Positions 8,186-15,963 of a stretch of DNA of 34,770 nucleotides are shown one piece after another. Numbering within the stretch: the first letter of the stretch is position 1; each line of letters opens with the position of its first letter. Position numbers and translations under genes: made by a program. Below the pieces are notes generated by a model that made no database searches, was not told the origin of the DNA, and worked only from the letters and a program-made list of their open reading frames with translations. The DNA comes from an uncultured Clostridia bacterium (GTDB lineage: Bacteria; Bacillota; Clostridia; Oscillospirales; Acutalibacteraceae): assembly GCA_947631855.1 (NCBI GenBank), contig CANRMX010000022.1, forward strand, positions 1 through 34,770, in the 5' to 3' direction.

Positions 8186-8490
8186 GATTGATTTCAAAGT
8201 AATTTTTGAAGTCTGAAAACCTATCAAAGCATTCAGCGGGCAGCAGAACTTGAACGGCTTCGCTGCTCCTCGTTAAAACGGCCGGGTGCCAGAGGTCGAG
8301 CAAAAAAGTATCGCACCCCGAAAAGTAGGGTGCGATTGAGTGTGCGCCGCAGGCGCAAGACCGCAAAAAGTTGGTAGCGACAGCGAACCGTCGTGAGGGC
8401 GCTTGCAACTGAGCAGGCGAGCCGAGCGTGACTTTTTGCGGAAAGGAGGAGCAAGGGAGCGGGCGGATGACGCTTTTTTGTGCCGTAGGC
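8186..8490. other. Gene-free stretch with stacked inverted repeats
   Basis: No credible gene; open frames here run out of the tRNA on the minus strand. It holds ATCGCACCC/GGGTGCGAT (8310-8318 and 8328-8336), the small hairpin TGCGCC-GCA-GGCGCA (8342-8356) and an 11-bp inverted repeat, CCGCAAAAAGT (8361-8371) with ACTTTTTGCGG (8431-8441), around a 59-base loop. It may be a structured RNA or a dispersed repeat. Confidence 0.4.
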
Positions 8491-8530
8491 AAAGAAAAAG
8501 CGTCGGAGCAAAGCGGACTTTGCTCCGACG
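8491..8530 (-). terminator. Intrinsic terminator of tRNA-Leu
   Basis: On the minus strand a 13-bp stem (CGTCGGAGCAAAG with CTTTGCTCCGACG, 8530-8501, loop TCCG) is followed by CTTTTTCTTT. It begins directly after the tRNA CCA end. Confidence 0.8.
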
Positions 8531-8613
<83 letters not shown>

Positions 8614-8727
8614 GTGCTGTATCCATTATAATGCACTTTTGAGAAAATCGCAACCCCTGTGTGCACGGCGCAGGGATTTGTTACGAGACTTTTTCGCCGT
8701 TCCCGCACGCTGGGGGTACCCAAAATC

Positions 8728-8765
8728 AAAAAAACAAAACCGCCCCGGTTTTTGCCAGGGGCGGT
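8728..8765 (-). terminator. Intrinsic terminator of mazF
   Basis: On the minus strand ACCGCCCC (8765-8758) pairs with GGGGCGGT (8746-8739) and runs into TTTGTTTTTTT. It lies 27 bp after the mazF stop. Confidence 0.8.
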
Positions 8766-8791
8766 GCTGCGCCAAACGGTAAGTACCCTTA

Positions 8792-9139
8792 TCAAGTGGG
8801 CAGGCCAAAGCTGATGGACAGCGCCTGATCCACCCGATTCATGGAGCCGGGGTCCAGGCGGCCCATTTTTTCCTTGAGCCGGTGTTTATCCAGCGTGCGC
8901 ACCTGCTCCAGGAGCACCACCGAATCCCGCACCAGGCCGGTGTTCTCCGCGTTGACCTCGATATGGGTGGGCAGATTCGCCTTGTCGTGCTGGCTGGTGA
9001 TGGCCGCGGCGATGACCGTGGGGCTGAATCGATTGCCCACATCGTTTTGGATGATGAGCACCGGGCGGACGCCGCCCTGTTCGGAGCCCACCACCGGGCT
9101 CAGATCGGCATAATAGATGTCTCCTCGGCGTACGATCAA
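8792..9139 (-). CDS. mazF: MazF/PemK-family endoribonuclease toxin (orphan)
   Basis: 115-residue PemK/MazF protein that cleaves mRNA at specific short sites. The family signature is clear: [30 protein letters not shown] at the N-terminus, then ITSQ and [14 protein letters not shown], where R (in EQVRT) and the S/T positions form the active site. The start is TTG (9139-9137), supported by AAAGGAAGG eight bases upstream; no ATG precedes the family start. No MazE-like antitoxin gene lies in the 205 bp upstream, which ends at a divergent gene, nor is alr, its usual bacillar neighbour, nearby. Chromosomal ndoA-like regulators of this kind are often single in clostridia. Confidence 0.9.
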   Translation of the reverse strand: MIVRRGDIYYADLSPVVGSEQGGVRPVLIIQNDVGNRFSPTVIAAAITSQHDKANLPTHIEVNAENTGLVRDSVVLLEQVRTLDKHRLKEKMGRLDPGSMNRVDQALSISFGLPT

Positions 9140-9306
9140 GTTGATGACCTTCCTTTCCGGTTGAATGTCCTTGCTGTTATTGTTGCCCGGGAATCCGGGA
9201 TCTAATCAGGCAGCGTGAAAAGTTCTCACAAATCCGCACCCCAACCTATTTTATTGCGGGCGGCCAAGTTGTGTTCGGCTTTCCGCTTTTATCTTGGGCC
9301 GATTTG

Positions 9307-9315
9307 TGCTATACT
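9307..9315 (+). promoter_or_regulatory. Extended -10 element before the exporter-like gene
   Basis: TGCTATACT (TGn + TATACT, 9307-9315) lies 30 bp before the ATG at 9345. No good -35 lies at 17 bp. Confidence 0.4.
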
Positions 9316-9344
9316 GAGAACAGACTTTGACTGCGAGGGATACC

Positions 9345-10181
9345 ATGCCGGATTTTTTGATCGACGCCGTGTTTGATACGCTGAAGGCCCTGCCGTTCCT
9401 GTTTGGGGCCTTTTTGCTCATGGAATATCTGGAGCACCACGGGAGCGCGCCCCTGACACTTGGGATCGCCCGGCTGGGGCCCATGGGGCCGCTGGGTGGC
9501 GCGGTGGTGGGGTGCATCCCCCAATGCGGGCTGGCGGCGGCCGCGGCCAATCTTTTCGCGGCGCGGTTGATTTCGCCGGGCACCCTGCTGGCGGTCTTCC
9601 TGGCGGCCAGTGACGAAGCGGCGCCCATGCTGCTGGCCGCGCCGGAGGCGTATCCCATCCTGCTGCGGCTGATCCTCATCAAGCTGGCGGCGGCCATCGT
9701 CTTTGGCTTTCTTGTAGATTTGCTGATTTTCCGCCGCCATGCGCCGGCCGTCCCGGAAGAGGGCGAAAAGCTGGAACTGTGCGGCGACTGCGGCTGTGGG
9801 GAGCACTCCATTCTGCGGGCGGCGCTGGTGCACACGGGCAAGCTGGCGGCGTTTTTGCTGGGGATCAATCTGCTGCTGGGCGGGTCGATCGCGTGGATCG
9901 GCGCGGAGCAGCTGTCCCGTCTGCTGATTGCCGGCAGTGCGCTGCAGCCTTTTGCCGCCGCGCTGGTGGGATTCATCCCCAACTGCGGGGCTTCGGTGCT
10001 GCTGACCCGGCTGTACCTGCAGGGAATGCTCTCCTTCGGCGCGCTGACGGCGGGCCTCTGCGCCTCGGCGGGCGTGGGGCTGGCGGTGCTGTTCCGGGCC
10101 AACCGCAGCCGCCCGGGGGAAAATCTGCTCCTGCTGCTGCTCCTCTATGCGGCCTCCGTCTTGACGGGGATATTGGTCTAA
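9345..10181 (+). CDS. Putative heavy-metal exporter (ArsP_2/DUF2899-like membrane protein)
   Basis: 278-residue multi-pass membrane protein made of two similar halves. Each half has a glycine/proline/cysteine motif: GCIPQCGLAAAAAN in the first and GFIPNCGASVLLT in the second, where cysteines may contact a metal ion. A cysteine-rich loop, CGDCGCGEH, near residues 146-154 joins the halves and could bind metal. This pattern fits the putative 10-TM heavy-metal exporter family often annotated as arsenic efflux or manganese transport protein. The ATG at 9345 follows GCGAGGGA; an upstream TTG at 9327 is less likely. The substrate is not established. Confidence 0.72.
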   Translation: MPDFLIDAVFDTLKALPFLFGAFLLMEYLEHHGSAPLTLGIARLGPMGPLGGAVVGCIPQCGLAAAAANLFAARLISPGTLLAVFLAASDEAAPMLLAAPEAYPILLRLILIKLAAAIVFGFLVDLLIFRRHAPAVPEEGEKLELCGDCGCGEHSILRAALVHTGKLAAFLLGINLLLGGSIAWIGAEQLSRLLIAGSALQPFAAALVGFIPNCGASVLLTRLYLQGMLSFGALTAGLCASAGVGLAVLFRANRSRPGENLLLLLLLYAASVLTGILV

Positions 10182-10315
10182 ACCTGGCGGGCAGGGCCGC
10201 TGTGGAATTTACCGTGCGGTGGGTTACTAGCGGTAGATTGATTCGCGGCTTTGTGGTATGATGGGTGAAAGGGTGGAGATTGCTGCCCGGTAAATTGGGA
10301 TTTACGGAGGTACCT

Positions 10316-10804
10316 ATGACAGAAATTTCATTTTGCAGTTTTGATTATACGAAATCGGACGTTCTTTTGCCACAGATGTTTGAAATACTTGCAACAAACA
10401 TGAGCAAAATTGCGCCTACGGGCAACAGCTATGAGCAAGATAAAAAGATTTGGCTTTCCTATATGGAATCGGACTTGAAAGGAAAACAAATCATTCTCAT
10501 GTATGTGGGCGAAGTCTTAGCAGGATATTTTCAGTACAGTTTGCAAGAAAACACTGCGCTGGTCGAGGAAATTGAAATCTCACCCGAATTTCAGCGGACA
10601 CTGCTTTTTTACCGCTTCCTCAAATACATGAGAACAATCCTTCCGAAAAATATTCAGTACGCGGAGGCCTATATCAATAAAGGAAATACTAATTCACAGC
10701 GTATTGCTCAAAAGCTCGGATTTAAAGTCGTGGGAGAAAATCCCAACGGACATAGTTTCCGCTACCGTGGGGAATTTGCTTCTATCAAAAAGTATTTTCT
10801 TTAG
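10316..10804 (+). CDS. GNAT-family N-acetyltransferase
   Basis: 162-residue acetyltransferase, likely acetyl-CoA dependent. The core shows the strand-loop-helix of motif A (EEIEISPEFQRTLLFYRFLKYM; the acetyl-CoA loop is degenerate) and motif B, NTNSQRIAQKLGFKVVGEN. The start at ATG 10316 lies five bases after ACGGAGG. The gene is clearly richer in A and T than its neighbours and sits next to a repeat array, so it may be a recent arrival. The substrate is unknown; no adjacent toxin or antitoxin partner is seen. It ends 85 bp before the first recognisable repeat unit, and that gap holds nothing I recognise. Confidence 0.78.
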   Translation: MTEISFCSFDYTKSDVLLPQMFEILATNMSKIAPTGNSYEQDKKIWLSYMESDLKGKQIILMYVGEVLAGYFQYSLQENTALVEEIEISPEFQRTLLFYRFLKYMRTILPKNIQYAEAYINKGNTNSQRIAQKLGFKVVGENPNGHSFRYRGEFASIKKYFL

Positions 10805-11086
10805 TTCAAGTTTGTCTGACCGCTCATCCGATCCGCACGATGTCAAGCATGATAGGACACAATTATTTTTCCCGAAAGCACACCATACCTCTTGCGGAGG
10901 CGGCCTGAGGCTGCGTGCACTTGGCACGACCGCAACTCGATTATTTTGGGTCTCCCCGCCTACGGCGGGCGGCCTGAGGCCGCGTGCACTTGGCTCGGCC
11001 GCAACTTGATTATTTTGGGTCTCCCCCGCCTATGGCGGGCAGCCTGAGGCCGCGCGCACTTGGCTTGACCGCAACTCGATTATTTT

Positions 11087-11118
11087 GGGTCTCCCCCGCC
11101 GTACGGCGGGGGAGACCC
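11087..11118. repeat. Hairpin repeat H1
   Basis: Left arm GGGTCTCCCCCGCCG, two-base centre TA, and exact complement CGGCGGGGGAGACCC. Confidence 0.85.
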
Positions 11119-11224
11119 TTACACAAAGTAGAGGGGCACTCCATCCAAGTACGGGAGAGCGAATAAAAATATATTCAAAATCCCCTTGCAGAGGCGGAGA
11201 AAATCGGCTACGAGTCATATACCT

Positions 11225-11257
11225 ATGGCATCCCCCGCCAACGGCGGGGGATGCCAT
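11225..11257. repeat. Hairpin repeat H2
   Basis: ATGGCATCCCCCGCC, loop AAC, GGCGGGGGATGCCAT; 15-bp perfect stem whose outer arm differs from H1. Confidence 0.85.
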
Positions 11258-11434
11258 TTACATAAGGGAAGAGGCGTCCTTTCCAAGTACGGGAGAGCCA
11301 ATAAAAATATATTCAAAATCCCCTTGCAGAGGCGGAGAAAATCGGCTACGGGTCATATACCAATGGCATCCCCCGCCGCACGGCGAGCGGCCTGAGGCCG
11401 CGTGCGCTTGGCTCGACCGCAACTTGATTATTTT

Positions 11435-11465
11435 GGGTCTCCCCCGCCGTAGGCGGGGGAGACCC
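11435..11465. repeat. Hairpin repeat H3
   Basis: GGGTCTCCCCCGCC, loop GTA, GGCGGGGGAGACCC; 14-bp perfect stem with the same outer arm as H1. Confidence 0.85.
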
Positions 11466-11567
11466 TTATATAAAGTAGAGAGGAACTCCATCCAAGTACG
11501 GGAGAGGGAAGAAAATAAATACGAAACCCTCTTGCAGAGGCGGCAAAAAACTGCTACGATATGCTTG

Positions 11568-11609
11568 AAAAGGCTTTGGAAAGGCTTGGAAAGGCTTGGA
11601 AAGGAAGGG
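11568..11609 (+). repeat. Tandem 10-bp repeats ahead of the SGNH gene
   Basis: The decamer AAGGCTTGGA occurs at 11581 and 11591, with variant copies on both sides (AAGGCTTTGGA before, AAGGAAGGG at 11601). Each copy contains an AAAGG-type Shine-Dalgarno core; the last lies five bases before the ATG at 11615. Confidence 0.7.
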
Positions 11610-11614
11610 TCCCC

Positions 11615-12277
11615 ATGCTATTTGCACCCCATGATAAACTGATCTTCGCCGGCGATTCCGTCACCGACGCCGACCGCGCCCGCCCCGCCGGCGAAGGACT
11701 GTTCGGCGCCCACGGCAACGGCTATGTGCGGGACGTGGCCGCCATGTTCGACGCCCTCTATCCCCAGATGGACCTGCGGGTCATCAACCGGGGCGTCAGC
11801 GGCGACAGCGTGCGCCATCTGGCGGCCCGCTGGCAGCAGGATGTGCTGGACGATCACCCGGATTGGGTGGCCGTGATGATCGGCGTGAACGACGTCTGGC
11901 GCAAGTTCGATTCGCCCCATCAGAAGGAGCAGCACCTGACCGTGGAGGAATATCGGGACACCCTGACCCGGTTGATCGAGACGACACTGCCCCAGGTGAA
12001 GGGGATGATCCTGATGACGCCCTATTTCCTGGAGCCCAACCGGGCCGACCCCATGCGCGCCGAGCTGGACAAGCGGGGCCAGGTGGTGAAGGAGCTGGCG
12101 GCCCAATATGATCTGCCGCTGGTGGATGTGCAGGCGGCCTTTGATAAGCTCTTGGAGCACCTGTATTCCGCCGTGATCACCTGGGACCGGGTGCATCCCA
12201 ATTACATCGGGTGCGCGTTGATCTGCAAGGCGTTCCTCAACGCCGTGGGCTTCGATTGGGAAAACACGCTGATCTGA
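11615..12277 (+). CDS. SGNH/GDSL-family hydrolase
   Basis: 220-residue serine esterase of the SGNH fold with no signal peptide, so cytoplasmic. Block I is [13 protein letters not shown] (nucleophile S in GDSVTD, about residue 15). Block II is NRGVSGDSV (glycine), block [12 protein letters not shown] (asparagine), and block V WDRVHPN (Asp and His of the catalytic set). This is the arrangement of acyl-esterases that deacetylate sugars or lipids. ATG 11615 is placed by AAGGAAGGG and by the immediate start of block I. The nearby genes give no hint of substrate. It stands alone between the repeat array and nrdR. Confidence 0.88.
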   Translation: MLFAPHDKLIFAGDSVTDADRARPAGEGLFGAHGNGYVRDVAAMFDALYPQMDLRVINRGVSGDSVRHLAARWQQDVLDDHPDWVAVMIGVNDVWRKFDSPHQKEQHLTVEEYRDTLTRLIETTLPQVKGMILMTPYFLEPNRADPMRAELDKRGQVVKELAAQYDLPLVDVQAAFDKLLEHLYSAVITWDRVHPNYIGCALICKAFLNAVGFDWENTLI

Positions 12278-12319
12278 ACGCCCGCTGGGCAGGGATTTGG
12301 ATTTCCCTGCGGAAAAGCC

Positions 12320-12348
12320 TTGCATTTGGCCACAATATGTAGTATACT
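12320..12348 (+). promoter_or_regulatory. Sigma-A promoter of nrdR with overlapping NrdR-box-like site
   Basis: TTGCAT (12320-12325), a 17-bp spacer and TATACT (12343-12348). The 16 bases CCACAATATGTAGTAT (12330-12345) match the NrdR-box consensus acaCwAtATaTwGtgt at 13 positions as I align them, and they cover spacer and -10. A second box at the usual helical distance is not seen. Confidence 0.6.
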
Positions 12349-12380
12349 GGTCTCATCATCCACACGGGAGGTGCCCTATT

Positions 12381-12845
12381 GTGAAATGTCCTTATTGCGG
12401 CTATACCGATAGCCGCGTGGTCGATTCCCGCCCCACCGACGAAGGCGAGCGCATCCGCCGGCGCAGGGAGTGCGGCAAATGCGGCAAGCGCTTTACCACC
12501 TATGAGGTCATCGAAAGCGTTCCCATCGTGGTGATCAAGAAGGATAAATCCCGGGAGACCTTCGACCGCAACAAGTTATTGAGCGGCCTGCTCCGGGCCT
12601 GCGAAAAGCGGCCGGTCTCGGTGGACACCCTGGAGCGGATCGTGGACGAGATCGAGTCCCTGCTGCAAAATTCCCTGGACCGGGAGGTGTCCTCCCAGCG
12701 CATCGGCACCTACGCCATGGAGAAGCTCAAGAGCGTGGACGAAGTGGCCTATGTGCGCTTCGCGTCGGTGTACAGGCAGTTCAAGGATATCAACAGCTTT
12801 ATGGACGAGCTGTCCAAGATCATGAGCAGCCGGTCGTCCAATTAA
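12381..12845 (+). CDS. nrdR: Transcriptional repressor NrdR
   Basis: 154-residue repressor of ribonucleotide reductase genes, the normal length. A zinc ribbon at the N-terminus uses C3, C6, C31 and C34 ([13 protein letters not shown]) with RRRREC between. It is followed by an ATP-cone domain (about 46-140) that opens [20 protein letters not shown] and senses ATP/dATP. The GTG start at 12381 follows GGGAGGTG and puts the zinc ribbon at its usual place; the open frame upstream has no family character. A consensus promoter lies just upstream. No nrd gene is in the window. Confidence 0.96.
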   Translation: MKCPYCGYTDSRVVDSRPTDEGERIRRRRECGKCGKRFTTYEVIESVPIVVIKKDKSRETFDRNKLLSGLLRACEKRPVSVDTLERIVDEIESLLQNSLDREVSSQRIGTYAMEKLKSVDEVAYVRFASVYRQFKDINSFMDELSKIMSSRSSN

Positions 12846-12888
12846 TCAGAAAACAGCGTTTCGTTTTTTTCATGAATGTCTCCTTGCG

Positions 12889-12930
12889 GAAGGGGCCGGG
12901 TCAAAGACCTGGCCTCTTCTGCATTTCTGT
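12889..12930 (+). terminator. Probable terminator after nrdR
   Basis: AGGGGCCGGGTC (12891-12902) pairs with GACCTGGCCTCT (12906-12917), with one G-T pair; the tail TCTGCATTTCTG is only moderately T-rich. Confidence 0.5.
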
Positions 12931-12949
12931 CCATTCTACGTTTCGTTTG

Positions 12950-12978
12950 TTGATATTTTAAGACCGGGATGGTATGCT
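12950..12978 (+). promoter_or_regulatory. Sigma-A promoter of the XRE gene
   Basis: TTGATA (12950-12955), 17-bp spacer, TATGCT (12973-12978), 23 bp before the ATG. Confidence 0.6.
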
Positions 12979-13001
12979 GAAAAGGGAAAGGAGGCTTCGG
13001 C

Positions 13002-13871
13002 ATGGATCAGACCAAGATCGGGGCGTTCATCGCGGCGGTGCGCAAGGAGCAGGGCATGACCCAGGCGGCGCTGGCAAAGCGGTTGGGGATCACCGACCGG
13101 GCGGTGAGCAAGTGGGAGAACGGCCGGGGAATGCCCGAGCTGTCGCTGATCAAGCCCCTGTGCGACGCGCTGGGGATCACGGTGAACGAATTTCTGGCGG
13201 GCGAACGGATCGAGCCCCAGGCGGCGGCGGAGAAGGCCGAGGAAACGCTGCTGCACACGCTGAAAGACTCCCGGCGGGGCAGGCGGGCCGTGGCGGTGCT
13301 GGGCGCGGTGCTGCTGCTGGGAGCGGCGATCCTGGCCGGGCTGTTCGGGGTGGACGTCTCCCGGATGCGCCGCGGACTGCCGGTGGTGTTCAGCACCTGG
13401 GGATTCAGTTACGCGCCCGACCTCCATGTGCCGGATTGGCAGATGGAGCAGGCCGCCCGGAATTACCTGACCGACCACGGAGACGCGGAGCGCAGGCACC
13501 ACCCGGGTGAAAAGACCTTTGTCCGGCTGCGGGTGTTCCTGGTGCAGCAGACCCAGGACGACTGCTATTCCCTGTACGCCTGGGCCGTCACCGGGAAATT
13601 CTACGGGGAGGACGGGCAGGTGCGCAGGGACAGCGGCGCAAGCTATCCCATCAAGTTCCTGCTGGAAACGCAGGGCGAGGACTATGTGGTCACCGGGTCG
13701 GAGACGCCCCGGGACGGCGGGTATTATGGGGAGGACATGGCCCGCATCTTCCCGGCTTCCGTCCGGCACGACATGGAGTGGGCGGAGAACGCGGGGGAGT
13801 TTGCCGCCCTGGAGGACGATGTGGAGGAATTGGCGGAGCTCTATTTCGCGGCGCCCGACACGACTGAGTGA
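13002..13871 (+). CDS. XRE-family regulator with one membrane segment and C-terminal outer domain
   Basis: 289-residue protein. Residues 6-66 are a Cro/cI-type helix-turn-helix (MTQAALAKRLGITDRAVSKWENGRG). A charged linker leads to a single predicted membrane helix (about 95-116, VAVLGAVLLLGAAILAGLFG). Residues 117-289 are a soluble region with aromatic and acidic residues that would lie outside the cell. ATG 13002 follows AAAGGAGG. The layout suggests a membrane-tethered regulator whose outer domain senses something or keeps it at the envelope; no ligand or target is evident. It ends at a strong terminator, so it forms its own transcription unit. Confidence 0.82.
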   Translation: MDQTKIGAFIAAVRKEQGMTQAALAKRLGITDRAVSKWENGRGMPELSLIKPLCDALGITVNEFLAGERIEPQAAAEKAEETLLHTLKDSRRGRRAVAVLGAVLLLGAAILAGLFGVDVSRMRRGLPVVFSTWGFSYAPDLHVPDWQMEQAARNYLTDHGDAERRHHPGEKTFVRLRVFLVQQTQDDCYSLYAWAVTGKFYGEDGQVRRDSGASYPIKFLLETQGEDYVVTGSETPRDGGYYGEDMARIFPASVRHDMEWAENAGEFAALEDDVEELAELYFAAPDTTE

Positions 13872-13882
13872 TCGCACACACT

Positions 13883-13928
13883 GCCCGCCCCGCGGGAGCG
13901 CGAAGCGCTCCCGCGGGGCGGGCATTTT
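13883..13928 (+). terminator. Strong intrinsic terminator after the XRE gene
   Basis: A 19-bp perfect stem, GCCCGCCCCGCGGGAGCGC (13883-13901) with its complement at 13905-13923, loop GAA, then ATTTTGT. The very long GC arm is unusual. Confidence 0.8.
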
Positions 13929-13993
13929 GTCCGGCGGGGAACCTTTGCCTCCGATCCGCATATACTGTCAGGTATAGAAGGAGGCATGATCTT

Positions 13994-15847
13994 ATGTGCG
14001 GATTTGCAGGCTTCAGCGATTACAACGAAAATCTGCCGGAGGGAAGGAACCGCTGGCTGGACGTCGCCGGCAGAATGGCCCGGCGGATCGCCCACCGGGG
14101 CCCGGACGACAGCGGCGCCCACCTGTCCCGTCATGTGGCGCTGGGCCATGCCCGGCTGGCCATCATCGATCCCGAAAACGGGCGGCAGCCCATGACCGTG
14201 CGGCGCGGTGGGGAGGAGATCACCATCGCCTACAACGGAGAAATTTACAACGCGCCGGAGCTTCGGGCCGAGCTGGAAGCCCGGGGGTATACCTTCCAGA
14301 CCGCCTGCGACACCGAGGTGGTGCTGAACGCCTATCTCTGCTACGGGGAGGACTGCGGCGAGAAGCTCAACGGTATTTTTGCCTTTGCCATCGACGACGG
14401 CCAAGTCGGGCGCACCTTCCTCTGCCGGGACCGTTTCGGGGTGAAGCCCCTGTTCTACGCCCTGCGGGACGGGAGGCTGATCTTTGCTTCGGAGATCAAG
14501 GCGCTGTTTGAATATCCCGGCGTCACCCCGGTGCTGGACGCCGGCGGCGTGTGCGAGGTCTTCGGATTGGGCCCCGCCCGCACGCCGGGCTGCGGGGTGT
14601 TCCGGGGCGTGTTCGACCTGAAACCCGGCCACGCCGCAGTTTTCGACCGGGAGGGCTTCCGGGACTGGGCGTATTTCCGGCTGGCCGCCCAGCCCTTTGC
14701 GGACGATTACGACACCGCCGTGCGCAGCGTGCGGGAGCTGCTCATCGACACGGTGGAGCGGCAGCTGGTCTCCGACGCGCCCCTGTGCACGTTCCTTTCC
14801 GGCGGGCTGGATTCCAGCGTGATCACCGCCATTGCCGCCCGGTACCTGGGGCAGCGGGGTGGGACGCTTTCCACCTACTCCTTTGAATTCGAGGGCAACG
14901 ACAAAAATTTCGTCTCCTCCTCCTTCCAGCCCGACCGGGACGAAAGCTGGGCGGAAAAGGTGAGCGCCGCCCTGGGGACGGAGCATACCACTCTGTACTG
15001 CAACAACGAGGAGCTGGAGCGGTCCCTGTACGAAGGGGTGATCGCCAAGGACCTGCCCGGCATGGCGGATATCGACGGCTCGCTGCTGCACTTCTGCCGG
15101 CTGGTGAAGCGGCGGCACACCGTAGCCCTGTGCGGCGAATGCGCCGATGAAATTTTCGGCGGGTATCCCTGGTTCCACCGGCGGGAGATGTTCGACGGCG
15201 CGCACTTCCCGTGGTCAAATAATCTGGAACACCGGCTGTCGCTGCTCAAACCCGAGCTGCGGGAGAGTCTGCGGATGGAGGACTATGTGGCGAATCGCCT
15301 GGAGGAGAGCCTGATGGAAGTGCCCGCCCTGCCCGGAGAGACCGCCGAGCAGCTGCGGATGCGGCAGATCTCCTACCTCAACATCCGGTGGTTTATGGCC
15401 ACGCTGCTGGACCGCAAGGACCGGTGCAGCATGGCAAGCGGGCTGGAAGTGCGGGTGCCCTATGCGGACCATCGGATCGCCCAATACGTCTACAACACGC
15501 CCTGGGAATTCCGCTGCAAGGATGGCCGCCCCAAGGGCCTGCTGCGGGACGCCGCCAAGGGGCTGCTGCCCGAGGACGTGCTGGAGCGCCGCAAGAGCCC
15601 CTATCCCAAGACCTACGACCCGGCCTATGAGCGCAGGCTCAAGCAGCGGCTGGGCCACATCCTGCGGGACAGCGCCCAGCCCATCCACAAGCTGCTGTCG
15701 GAGGAAGCGGTGCAGAGCCTGCTGGGAGAGACCTTCGATTACGGCCGGCCCTGGTTTGGGCAGCTGATGGCCGGCCCACAGCTGCTGGCGTATCTCATCC
15801 AGATCAACTACTGGCTGGCCCACTACAACATCTATCTTGCGCTGTGA
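13994..15847 (+). CDS. asnB: Asparagine synthase (glutamine-hydrolysing)
   Basis: 617-residue class B asparagine synthetase, a normal length, that makes asparagine from aspartate, glutamine and ATP. The N-terminal glutaminase domain begins MCGFAGF, so C2 becomes the nucleophile after Met removal. Its other residues are R55 (ARLAIID), NGE (81-83) and DTEVV (106-110). The synthetase domain has the pyrophosphate loop SGGLDSS (269-275) and, further on, CGECADEIFGGYPW. ATG 13994 follows AAGGAGG; the alternative ATG at 13986 is in another frame. TATACT (13961-13966) is a possible -10. It stands alone and converges with the ger operon. Confidence 0.95.
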   Translation: MCGFAGFSDYNENLPEGRNRWLDVAGRMARRIAHRGPDDSGAHLSRHVALGHARLAIIDPENGRQPMTVRRGGEEITIAYNGEIYNAPELRAELEARGYTFQTACDTEVVLNAYLCYGEDCGEKLNGIFAFAIDDGQVGRTFLCRDRFGVKPLFYALRDGRLIFASEIKALFEYPGVTPVLDAGGVCEVFGLGPARTPGCGVFRGVFDLKPGHAAVFDREGFRDWAYFRLAAQPFADDYDTAVRSVRELLIDTVERQLVSDAPLCTFLSGGLDSSVITAIAARYLGQRGGTLSTYSFEFEGNDKNFVSSSFQPDRDESWAEKVSAALGTEHTTLYCNNEELERSLYEGVIAKDLPGMADIDGSLLHFCRLVKRRHTVALCGECADEIFGGYPWFHRREMFDGAHFPWSNNLEHRLSLLKPELRESLRMEDYVANRLEESLMEVPALPGETAEQLRMRQISYLNIRWFMATLLDRKDRCSMASGLEVRVPYADHRIAQYVYNTPWEFRCKDGRPKGLLRDAAKGLLPEDVLERRKSPYPKTYDPAYERRLKQRLGHILRDSAQPIHKLLSEEAVQSLLGETFDYGRPWFGQLMAGPQLLAYLIQINYWLAHYNIYLAL

Positions 15848-15920
15848 GATCAAAAGAGTGATATTTTCGTTTGCAGGAAAGCATATGTCGCCTGGGCATG
15901 GGCACACCAAGAGCAGGGCT

Positions 15921-15949
15921 TTGGGGAACCTTCGCAGGGGGTTCCCCAA
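15921..15949. repeat. Hairpin between convergent asnB and gerC
   Basis: TTGGGGAACC (15921-15930) and GGTTCCCCAA (15940-15949) form a 10-bp stem. It lacks a T-run on either strand, so a bidirectional terminator role is only possible. Confidence 0.5.
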
Positions 15950-15963
15950 GGTTCTGCAACACA

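Larger units (their letters stand above)
10890..11560. repeat. Modular intergenic repeat array (69-70 bp and 138 bp units)
   Basis: Two unit types alternate. The short unit carries GGCCTGAGGCCGCG, CTTGGCTCGACCGCAAC and TTATTTTGGGTCTCCCC. The TTATTTTGGG mark recurs at 10941, 11010, 11080 and 11428 (69-70 bp apart). The long unit carries CCAAGTACGGGAGAG, AATATATTCAAAATCCCC and GCAGAGGCGGAGAAAATCGG. The AAGTACGGGAGAG mark recurs at 11147, 11285 and 11494, with 138 bp between the first two. Complete hairpins occur where the units meet. No gene is supported; the open frames in it only follow the repeats. Confidence 0.85.

Noticed and set aside
10238-10262. TTGATT and TATGAT before the GNAT gene as a promoter
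   Set aside because: Only 13 bp separate them, too short for a sigma-A promoter.
11085-11642. 185-codon open frame through the repeat array
   Set aside because: Its peptide repeats only because the DNA does; it has no ribosome site or family resemblance.
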